The notes beneath the pieces were generated by a model, which was given only the letters and a program-made list of their open reading frames with translations, was not told where the DNA came from and did not search any database. 64,000 nt of DNA, taken from NCBI GenBank assembly GCA_020746105.1, contig CM036632.1, positions 8,726,001 to 8,790,000 on the forward strand, given 5' to 3'. The translations under genes were made by a program, and so were the position numbers. Source of the stretch: Trogon surrucura. Taxonomy: Eukaryota > Chordata > Aves > Trogoniformes > Trogonidae. Shown one piece after another: positions 39,501 through 51,500 of the stretch (its first letter is position 1; every line of letters begins with the position of its first letter).

Positions 39501-42500
39501 CAAGCATTCATGGATGTAATTTCTTTCCCCAAAGCAGAGTCAACCACAGCTCCGCTGTTCTAGCAGATGTTTTTCCAATGTGCTCTTGAGAACTCACACG
39601 AACAGAGGTTGACCTGCTTGCCCAGGCTTTATATGTTCTTTACTTTTTATAGTTAGGCAGATTTTTCCAATTTACAGTCTGCATGTCCTCCAGCTCTCTA
39701 GACTAAAAAAAAGAACAAAACCCAACACAAATAAAAAAAAAAAAACCCCAAGCCAGTTTGTCAAATGTTTTTTGTAGGCACTTCAGCTACCCTCCAAGTA
39801 ACCTGTTCAACTAATCTGCACCTCACCTGGCAGGCAGTCTCAAGAACTGGGCACAACAATTCACTGAAGTCTTAACAATGCCAAGTACGGATACATTATT
39901 TTATGGTTTAGCTCAGTTTAAACTGCCTGCCATGATTGTTAATTTTCTCCTGCAGAACACTACTGTTGATGTAGTTGTTAACGACTGCCACTTCTAAACA
40001 CATAAATCATTCTGGTTTAGCGTTCCTCTCAACTGGAAGACTGAAGTGCAGGGACAAAAGGAGGAACAAATCACAGCATTACAGTGTTCCAAATGGCTTC
40101 CCAAACTATAGCCAGTGTTTTAATATAATTATTTTGTGGTAAGAGGCATCAGTAATGTTTAAGAATTAATTTCATGCGAGAAAAAGCACATCAGAGTTTT
40201 ACAGATTCGGCAAAATAAATTCTTTACCTGTGGGTAAGCATCTTCAAATGCTCGATCAGGAGTCATGTGTTTAATAACATCAGCCAAAACTGTATTGACC
40301 TCTCGCTTCTGTGTAGTGAAAAATAAGGTTATAAAATACAGCAAAGAAATAGCCATATAAATTGAGTCACTGAAAACCAGTTGGATAATTTATTTTCACT
40401 TGCCAAATGGAAAATTATTTTCCATTTGCTTTCTACAGAACTTTAGCCATAGCTCAAGCCAGGAACTTCAGCCATAGCTCCAGTAAATCCCTACTTAAAC
40501 TGGTCCATCTGCCATTAAAATAAAAGGATAAGACATATGCAGTGCTGAGGAGTAGTGAAGACTCCTTCAAAGCTGCATTTTTTGTCCCTATCCATCTTTC
40601 ATGAAAGGAAATATATTTTTTCGTTCACTACTGAAGTCTAAGATGCTTACATTGAATATCATAGCCTTTCCACTTTTAATACCCAACTGCTAATCATAGA
40701 GTCATAGAGTGTTAGGGATTGGAAGGGACCTCGAAAGATCATCAAGTCCAATCCCCCTGCCAGAGCAGGAATGCCTAGACTATGCCACACAGGAACGTGT
40801 CCAGGCAGGTCTTGAATGTCTCCAGAGAAGGAGACTCCACAACCTCCCTGGGCAGCCTGTTCCAGGGCTCCGTCACCCTCACTGAGAAGAAGTTTCTTCT
40901 CGAGTTTAAGCGGAACCTCTTATGTTCCAGTTTCAGCCCATTACCCCTTGTCCTATCAGTGGTTGTCACCGAGAAGAGCCTGGCTCCATCCTCGGGACAC
41001 TCACCCTTGATATATTTGTAAACATTAATGAGGTCACCCCTCAGCCTCCTCTTCTCCAAACTAAAGAGCCCCAGCTCCTTCAGTCTTTTCTCATAAGGGA
41101 GATGCTCCACTCCCTTAATCATCCTAGTTGCCCTGTGCTGGACTCTCTCCAGCAGTTCCCTGTCTTTCTTGAACTGAGGGGCCCAGAACTGGACACAGTA
41201 TTCCAGATGGGGTCTCACCAGGGCAGAGTAGAGGGGAAGGAGAACCTCTCTCGACCTACTAAACACCCCCCTTCTAATACACCCCAGGATGCCATTGGCC
41301 TTCCTGGCCACAAGGGCACAGTGCTGGTTCATGGCCATCCTGCTGTCCACCAAGACTCCCAGGTCCCTTTCCCCTACACTACTCTCTAAGAAGTCATTCC
41401 CCAACTTATACTGGAACCTGGGGTTGTTCCTACCCAGATGCAAGACCCTACATTTACCCTTGTTATATTTCATTAAATTTTTCCCCGCCCAACGCTCCAG
41501 CCTGTCCAGGTCTCGCTGGATGGCAGCACAGCCTTCTGGTGTGTCAGCCACTCCTCCCAGCTTGGTGTCATCAGCAAACTTGCTGATAGTACTCTCTAGT
41601 CCCTCATCCAAGTCATCGATGAATATATTGAATAATACTGGTCCCAGTACCGACCCTTGAGGCACTCCACTGGATACAGGTCTCCAACCAGACTCTGCCC
41701 CATTGACCAAAACTCTTTGGCTTCTTCCCCTCAGCCAGTTCACAGTCCACCTCACTACCTGAGAGTCTAGACCACACTTCCTCAGTTTAGCAGCAAGGAT
41801 GCTGGGGGAGACTGTGTCAAATGCTTTACTGAAGTCAAGGTAGACCACATCCACCGCTCGGCCATCATCTATCCACCTTGTTATATCCTCATAAAAGGCT
41901 ATGAGGTTAGTCAAGCACGACTTCCCTTTGGTGAAGCCATGTTGACTGTCTCTAATGACCCTCTTATCCCTGATATGCCTTGAGATGGCACCAAGGATAA
42001 GTCGTTCCATCACTTTCCCAGGGATGGAGGTGAGGCTGACCGGTCTATAGTTACCCGGGTCCTCCTTCTTGCCCTTTTTGAAGACTGGAGTGACATTTGC
42101 TTCCCTCCAGTCCTCAGGCACCTCTCCCGTCTCCCAAGACTTGGCAAAGATGATGGAGAGTGGTCTAGCAATGACATCAGCCAGCTCCCTCAGCACCCGT
42201 GGATGCATCCCGTCTGGACCCATGGATTTATGGATGTCCAGATTGCTTAACTGGTCCCTAATCCAGTCCTCATCGACTAAAGCATACTCCTCCACTGCCC
42301 TGACTTCCTCTGGGGCCTCAGGGGAACGGGGCTCCTCAGGACAGCCTCCGGCAGAGTAGACAGAGGCAAAGAAGGCATTCAGTAACTCTGCCTTCTCTGT
42401 ATCTTCTGTCACCAAGGCACCCACCTCATTCATCAGTGGGCCTACATTGCCTCTGGTGTTAGTTTTATCTGCCACGTATTTGAAAAAGCTCTTCCTGTCG

Positions 42501-45500
42501 TCCTTGACCCCTCTCGCCAGGTTCAATTCTAGGGAGGCCTTTGCTTTCCTAGTTGCCTCCCTACACCCTCGGACAACAGCCTTATATTCTTCCCAAGTGG
42601 CCAGCCCTGCCTTCCAAGATCTGTAAATTCTCCTCTTTCCCTTGAGCTTACCCAGCAGATCCCTGTTTAGCCACGCAGGTCTCCTGGTTCCCTTCCTTGA
42701 CTTCCTACGTGTCGGGATGCTCTGATCGTGAGCACAGTAGAAGCAGTCCCTGAACGCTAACCAACTATCTTGGGCCCCTTTACCTTCAAACAGCCTTGCC
42801 CATGGGATTTTCTCTAGTAATTGCTTGAAAAATCCAAAGTTTGCCTTGGCAAAGTCCAGGGTTGCAATTCTGCTTGCTATTTTGTTTCTGCTACATGAGA
42901 TCCTGAACTCCACCATTTCATGGTCTAATACAGCTACCTAGTCTGAATCAGAAAAACCTTCAAAGGAAACAAAGTAATTTTTACCTACCGTAAAATGTCT
43001 GCACGTATACTCCACCCACACCTCAGCACAGTTGATATAATCCTAGAAACACACATCTTACGATTACCAATATTTACAGAAGGTTAGGAGAAATATACTC
43101 GCAAAAATCACAAGATAAAAGAACTGACTCCTGAGTGCAATCCATGCAGACCTAAAGATCAAGCGCTCATGGCAAACCTGCTTATGTACAATTATGCCAC
43201 GTAGAGTTAAGTTAAGCTTAAGCAGAGCTTTGAAAAGCAGGGATCATGTAATAAGGCTACCAGGTATCATAATTTTTGGCAACTGTCTGCAGAAAAGGTA
43301 AACCATGTCACACTAAGCCTAAGCTTCCTAAACAACTTGCTGCAACTTTGCCCTAAGCACAGCACGGACAAAAACCCACCTGGGGGTTCTTCAGCTTTGT
43401 AATAACCTTCCAGGCTTCATTCAGTATCTGAAGTCGATCATTTTCAGGAGGATCAGCCAATGCCAAGTTTAATCCCAAGGACCGAAATAGGAGATGCTGA
43501 AAGTTAATGAGAGATTTTAAATTAAAAGAAGACGCATGTGTGTCCAACACTGATCTAGCAGGTACACCGTGCAGACGGATTGTTTTTGATCAAACCACCT
43601 TTAATTTAAATGATGTGCAAGCTACGTAGGCAATTAAGCATACACAGAACTCTGTCAGACAACTAACAGGAATTGTTACAAATTACATGCAAAAAGTTAC
43701 CTTTGGGAATCCAGATTCATCACACTCTTTAATCATGCCAATGAAGTCCATAGATCTTGCAGCAATAAACTCTGCTCTGAATGCTGACATTACTGAATTC
43801 AGCAGCAAAGCACTACAACGAACATAACACAAATCAATACAGCACAACATCAACTACGGTTTGTTGTCCCTTCATTTACATGAATCTAAACTTCTTAGAC
43901 TAACAACTGTCCAGCATCTATTCTAGTTTTTAAAAAAGGAGCTAAGGAAGAAAATTCTTTCACAAATTGAGCTTGCACTGATGAGAATTAATAGTGCATA
44001 AGCAAAACAAGAAAATATTAAACCATTAAATAAGGAAAAGGTAACTCAGCCTGCAGAGTACTTGTGTCGCACAGCTTTTTGTGAAGCTGTTATTTCACCC
44101 TAAGTTTATCAGAATGATCAAGTAAATCAGGAGTAGTTGACACATTTAGAAACCTACTCTCTCTAACTACAGTTCAGAAGTATGCTCTGGCAGGGCAAAT
44201 CTCTACTGAAGTTCTTCTCACTGAACTAACATACATATATATATGCATTATAAAAGTCAGGTTTCCAGCAGACGCATTGTTAGGATTAAAATAAATCCAA
44301 CAGTCATTACCATATGGTAACTGGCAATGGTCTATTTAGACACGATTAATCATTCAGACCCATATTGGTGTCACTCTCAAGCCAAAGTTACCGATGGAAG
44401 AGTGAACTCATTGTGTTACTGCAAAACTCAAGTTATGCAAACATAAGAGAAAAAATCTACTACTACTCAAAAGCCAATTCCTCTGGGCAAATGCAGTCAT
44501 GAGTTAGCACAGAGACGGCCTCCTAGAACACTGTGTCCTTCGCTAGTCTGAAACAGACAGCTCGAATGCAAGGCAGTTTACCTTGAGGGAAGTTCTATGG
44601 AGCCCTCAAAATAGCCCAGCATCCGCCGTGCTCCTCACTGAGCATTAGCGGTCTCATTGCAGCTTGACTGGAATTTGCATTTTCTCATTAGACAAGTACT
44701 TCCAGCTCACTGGGTACACACTTTGCAATACAGAAAAGCAGGCTGTCGCTTCCCTTAGATGGTTGCAACGTAGTTCACGGAACATACTGAGATTTATTTA
44801 AAGATTTATATACTGATGCCTTTTGCTTTGTAGTATTTTGACAGCCGTAAGAAGACATAAAAATGCAGAACTCCACTTTGAAAGAATACAACTGTGCTTT
44901 ATAGATCATCTAAACCACTCAACTTCCCAATAAAAGGCACGTCCCAAAAACACTTCTTTAAAAAAAAGCGCACTTCATTATACTCAACATTTTGTCCTTA
45001 CTTCAAACACCAAACAAGCACAAAAAGGAGGCACTAGCCCATCTTTATAATGAGAAATGCTCAAAGTGACTTAAAAATAAGTTACACAGAACAGATCAAC
45101 ACCTATACAAAATAATTGATACAGCAGAGCATGTGGCTCATTTTTAACCCATATTATACACCCCGATGTGACGGCATCTTCACATCACATCTTTAAAATC
45201 ACACACGCCCCACACTCCACAGTAGAGTCTCAGAATGCTAATGCTGGCACTCCTTACCTAAGTGATTAGCAGGTTTTAGTTCCTCAGCCACTGCAGAACT
45301 GAGACTGTGCAAAGCACAGCAGAAAAAAACAGCTGAAAACCTTCACAGAACTCAGCTTTCCTACCCGATAAAATGAAATCAGCAGGCCAGGCTGCATCCA
45401 CACAACTCAACTCACATTCAAAACTTCCATACTATTTTCCTGAGCTACTCAATGAAGGTGATTAGTCTGCAAACAGATGTCTAGGAGACACTGGGATATC

Positions 45501-48500
45501 AATTTCAATGTTTAAAAAAAGCAGCCACTTAAATATAGCCATCTTCCAGAGGCACAGGCTGCTTTGCAACTTCCCTTGCGATATGCACACGTGGGCTGAC
45601 TGTGGCCGGTGGGTGCTAGGGGTGAGGAGGAGGAGGAGGAAAATGGAGAAAAATGAAGCACAATCAGGAATCAGAGACGTGGCTGATGAACAACACATTA
45701 CGTGTCCGAAACTTGGGCTTAGGAACCAAAATGCAGCAACCAAGTTAAACTAATTACCTGTCGCTCTACAAGTAATGTACCATATTTTAGAATTAATTTC
45801 TGGAAAATAAATGTCCATAATCATGGTCTAGTAAGCTACTGGGAGAACAAAAGCTGTACGCCACACCCAAAAAGTATTTTCATAAGGAAGAGGGAGAATT
45901 TCATTACAGGGACTCATGAATGCTCATTACAGGGACTCATGAATGCTCATTACAGACTCATGTCTTCTACACTGTGCAACACTTACTTGTTCCCCAATTT
46001 TTTGCATCTCTCCATCATCTCAGTAAGCAGAACCTGGAAGAATTACTTATTAAAATTAGTAAGTAGAGACTCTGCAAATAACTTCAGCTTTAATTATTGT
46101 AGTGGAGTCTACTAAGCGCTGTATTAATCACCCACCCAATACATTCCAATAATCCTGTCCTATCCTGTAGTTCCAACACAACAAAACAATGTCCCACCTA
46201 CTGGAACAGGTACAGTGGCGTTTTAATAAAAACCACCAGTTTTTAGAAGTGAAATTTGCAATCCTCGAGCCATGTCACTTCTCAAAGTAATTACTATTTG
46301 CCAGGCAGGTCAATAATCTCTGGCAGGAGAGGTGAAGATTACCAGCTCTGCCACAGAATGCAAAGCAGAATGACCGAGCCTAAAACTGTTGACTGTGTTA
46401 ACAAATTGCAAAGCTACAGTTTACTCAAATCAGCTTTATATCTGTATGACAGAAGAAACTAATGAATTCAGGAAATAAAGACAAAACTAGCTAAAGGACA
46501 ACAAGAAACCAACAGGAAATACTGTCCATGAATTAGGCAGTCTAACTTGAGCTTTGTGGAAATTAACGCTCTTCCATACAGAAGAAAGAAACAGTCGTAT
46601 CCAGGCTCTTGATACGCACGTCCACACTCATGTACACACTGACTGAGGAGGTATTTTAACAGGCGAAGCTAACTCTTCACCCCAACATTTCTTTTAGCAT
46701 CAAGCATCACCACACGTACTTACTTCAGGAGCACGGTAGGCAATACACTGTAAAATCCAGTCTATAGCAGGAGAATATAGAGTCAAGTACAAAGGAATCT
46801 CCACACACTGTACCACCAGCTGATTCTGAACTGTATCCCCATGAATCTGTTGAAATTAAAGACAAAAACACTTTGCTGTGAGAAGGTATTCAACAGGAGC
46901 TATGATAACCTGGACAAAGCTTGTGAATGAATGGGAACTACAACTGACAAGATCACAAAGATACACAGATATTTTAAAGCTTTCCTTGCAAGCTGGGGAA
47001 AAAATACCAAGCTTATAACATCTATTATTGAAGTATGGAAACATGCTGAATAGAGCAGTTTCGACTTATCAGAATATATGTAAAATTTCTGATACTACAT
47101 CTGCATACAGGAACATCCCTAAATGTAGAATTAAGAACTTAAAAGATTTTAAAAATATTTTAAATAAAATATTTTAAAACAATTTTGTTACAGAGTGCAT
47201 TTATGTGATTTTGTAAATAAAATCCTTATTTGCTTACTTGTTTAAATGTTAGAAGAAAGTCAAAGAAGTTTTTGTTAAGGCTTTCTTTGAGTTGTGGCGC
47301 CACTTCCATCCCAACCTGTATTAAACCAGAAAGATTTTATCTATCACCTGTAATTCTCTTTTCATGGTCAGATAAAAATACATTTTCTGAAGGAGTACAC
47401 TAGTCACACACATCAAATGAACAAACAGCATTGAATCACACCCTTTTCACCGGTTATTCCCTGCCACACAGTGCCAGGTTTCTGAAGAAACAGTTTGTGC
47501 ACAGAGTCCACCTTCTGCTCTTCCTGATATGGTTAAAAGAGTTGCACAAGGAATGGTGAGGCTATGACAAAACCACAGGCAATAGCGCAGTGCAAGATTA
47601 CTATAAACTAAGCAGTTCATCTCTCAGAGTAAACCAGATACTAGTGATTACTTGCTAGTGCAGTAATTCCCATGGACACCCCTGAACACTACCCCAAAAG
47701 CTTACTGGACAGTTTATTCAAACAGAACAGATACATCGACACTGAACAAACGGCAGCTGACCTCCTGCAGGTACTGCTCATGAGCAGCCCCACCACCTTC
47801 CAATTACAGTCCAGATCTTGGCCACTACTTCACAAACATACTTCACAAATATTTTTCTGCTATTGATGCCTTTTTCAGATGTTCCTGTGCGCTCTGCTGT
47901 AGGTGATCCTGCTCTGGCAGGGGGGTTGGACTAGATGATCTTTGAGGTCCCTTCCAACCTCTAACATTCTGTGATTCTGTGATTCTAGGGTCTCCTCTTG
48001 GGTAAGTTTATCTCGGCTGAGTTGTAAGGGTAACTGCAGGAGTAGCTGAGGAGAAGGACACAGCCACGCTGCTCAGTCAGACACAATCCACTGTCTGAAC
48101 ACTTCACCGAGTGGCTCCTCTGCCAAGCAGCTTGCCAGCCGCCTGCCCGCCACACTCGCTCTAGAAGGAGGAAGATAAACGTATGGAAAGTGCAAATACT
48201 AACTTTGGAGAGCAGTGCCTAGCAGGCACACAACAGCATGCAGTTTCAGAGTCCAAACTCTCCTTCTCCTTAGGACCCTAACATTTTGCCCTACCTGAAA
48301 ATGAAAAACTGGCATAAGCAGCACATTAAGTTATTTTTAGTTATTATAAACACTTAAAGAAAGACTCCCCATTATTAAAACAAGAGAAATTTTTGTTTGT
48401 TTCTTTGAAGGCTGCTGACTACATCAGAAAGGAACAGTAGTTAAAAGAAGTTTTCCTCTAGGGGCAGAGCTAGCTGCAATCAATCTTGACACAGATCTGA

Positions 48501-51500
48501 AGTGTTAAACCACAGCCTACCCTGCAAAGGTACGCTCTTGCATAGACTGCCACCAGTGGATCTCCAATTCCTCTAATCATAGACGTTAACCGTGGGAGAC
48601 ATTCCGAAATCCCCCTGGTAAGATTTTTCAAAAAAGAAAACAAGATTTAACAATTGATAAAAGAATTAGATTGCCTACAGATAACTCCAGTAGCTGCCTC
48701 GTAGATTGACAACTGAGCATGAGTTAGAGAAACACCTACCGAACAAGCAGCATATTAGCACAAATCTTATTTCAGAAGTAAAATTTTACGTGTGTAGTAA
48801 CACATATCCTATTTCAAATTGCAGCATTTGCCATCAGGAGTAGTGCAGACAGCCAGGTTGGATGTTTGGCTTCTAAAGCACAAGCACGACTTCAAATCTC
48901 CTCCTCTAGTTTGGAGGAACAGCAGAGCTATCAGAAGGGCTGTAACTCAATGAGAGGAAAGCAGCTGCTTAACAGGGAACTGCCAGAACTCCTTGCATGC
49001 TTCATTTTCCCACAGGTCCCTTTTGACAGAGCTGTACTAGTGCCTGGAGATGAGGCCCATCAATTCAAGTAAAAGAACTGCTTTTTAGGGATAATGAAGT
49101 TGTCACTAGAGTAGCAATTTGGCTTACAACACTCATTTCAAAATACAACTGAAAAAGGACAATTACATGAGAAGGAACATTTTCAGCTCAGCAGCTGACA
49201 CTGTTTGGCAACATATGAGGCTTACACCAAAATTTTCAATAGATAATGGTTCACTGCTCCTAAATTGTTTCTCTGACTCTGTCTCTAGCAATACACACAT
49301 CAGTATTTTCCCTTCCGTTTTCTATCCCATCTTTTTGCCACATTTCTCATCTCAACAATCTTGCTTCCCCCTCCACCATCTGAAGCCACTCATTTTTAAT
49401 TTGCAAACTCCTGATGTCACAATTATACATATATTCCAAAACTGCAAGCTCAAATGCATTTCAAATTGTATCACAGTTCACCTTGAATTTTTCCATGGTA
49501 TTCTCACTAAAAACCTCAAAATCTCTCAGCACTGTTTCTTCTCAGATCTGTTGAGACCTATCCATATCCATCACTAATCACAGAACTGGCATGCTTAACT
49601 CCTGAAATTAGTTTATAAGCCTGCTCATTCACTTCTTTGCCATATTTAACATTTCCTCTTACGTTTTGGATAGGAACTTATTGCACTTCAGTATTGCTGC
49701 TTCCACGTAACTAAAATGAAAGCAAGTTAAGGACAAAACCAAGACGCACGCCATTTAAAAACTCCAAAATGCCGAATATATATTGAACAAACTATTCCAA
49801 GGCCTTCTGTAATTAATCTCCCTACACTTGTTGATTTTTACAATTTATCTACATGACTTTTATTGTTAAAAGTTTTCATGCATCAACTCTACTACACCAC
49901 TGCCACACTGCTCTTCGCCAATCATTCAGCATTCAGTTTACTATGACACGCAACTCAAAATTCAATTCAAAACATACAGCCTGGAACAATCAAAACAAAG
50001 TCAGTATAAACACCAGATTGCTGCGCAATTTATTGAAACAAATGTGTTCATTTTTGGAAAAGTCTACGACAAGCCTGCAGACACACTCTGCGAGTCTCAT
50101 TTGGCAAGGATACAATCTGGGAATGAGTTCTCTGATTGAAGCAATCTTGAAAAACCAGTTTAAGCAAGTTTCTTTAGCTGTATCGTTAACACTCTCTGGA
50201 GAAAAATTATCTGGGGAAAAAAAATAACAATCCAGAAATAGTTACACACTTTCTGGAAACAAGTTACATATTCTACGTTTAAAATTGTATTCCCTTTCAA
50301 TAAGAAATAAGGTGCACTGTAATAAACTAGGCAATATGTTTGCCTCAGGAAGAGCTGAGTACACAGACAGCAAGAAGTAACCAGAGCTTCCATTTTGCAT
50401 TATGTAACACCTCAGTAGCTGAAGTCAAGCACTCAGAGCTAATCTCATATCTGCTAGAAATCTAACCCTGGTCTCCCCTCTAAAAGCAGAAATTGTAAAA
50501 ACATTAAATAAAAAAGAATTGGAAATCTATAACAAACATATACCTAGGAAAGGGACTGAGGCACTCAAATTCTTTACTTTAAAAGGTTAATATTATTTAA
50601 ATCGCAAGAAGTAGGAAATACAAAGAGCTGACAGAACACTTGTTTTTGTATCTAACGCTCTTCTCACGAGCTCTGGGGCTGTTTGTGTCAGCTGCCAGCA
50701 GGAAAAAGCTGCCGCTGTGGGGTACAACAGATGGGTCAGGGGGCAGGCAGCCGCACGGCCAACTGCCACCTCCTTCTCTAGACTGCCCGGAACAGAAGGC
50801 AAAAACAGGCTTCTTGGGATCAGCCCAGGTCCGAGGCAAGATGATTGGGTCGGACCAGCAGCTTCTGCCGTGAACGCCTGCTCGCAACCTCCTCGTGACA
50901 CTGTTTTAAAAGAGCAGTGCTCTCCCGTCCCTGCCCCAAAAGGTGAGAAGCTCCCGCTCCACAACAAAGTCTCCAGGACTACAGAAGCCCCGCGCTAGAC
51001 GCTGACTGAGTAGAAGAAGATGTTCTTTCTCATCTAGGACCACAGAGTTCTTGTCCAACTTCGTCTCGCTTGGTTCCGGCAGCATGAGCATGGAGGTTGG
51101 GTCTGAAATCCCTGGGGGCTCACAGTGCCAGGCACAGCAAGCACGGCACAGATTTTCCTCTCCCTCCCACTTCTAGAGCTGCTTGGGAAGTTCCCCCCAG
51201 CAATGCCCTCGGCAGCTGCACAGCTGCAGCATGAGCTCAGGAGGCAACTGTGCTCAGTAATCTCAAAATGCTACAGGAACTGTCTGCCATCATTTATGTC
51301 CGTAAGAGCAGTTTGTCAGATCTGAAACAACTGAATTTTTCTTAGATATTTCCCCTAAGTTTATTTCAAATTAAAATATTTGTTGGTTTCAAGTTTCTGC
51401 CTCGAATCCTATAGATTTAACTACAAGCTAACAGTACTGTTGCACTGCCAGCTAGAGGAAGAATGTTTCATATTTCAAAGACATGCCCTTTACACATTCC

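Larger units (their letters stand above)
38499..40227 (-). other. VPS35L: VPS35L introns 20 and 19
   Basis: These introns flank exon 20 (39302-39364). They hold the G17/A19 homopolymer at 39370-39408 and otherwise only AT-rich sequence. Confidence 0.65.
46847..49662 (-). other. VPS35L: VPS35L introns 13, 12 and 11
   Basis: These are the introns around exons 13 (47238-47315) and 12 (48521-48614). The only recognisable element is the CR1 3' end at 47878-47986. Confidence 0.65.

Noticed and set aside
40782-42359. Several + strand open frames of 60-155 codons
   Set aside because: They are antisense shadows of the CR1 ORF2 on the - strand.
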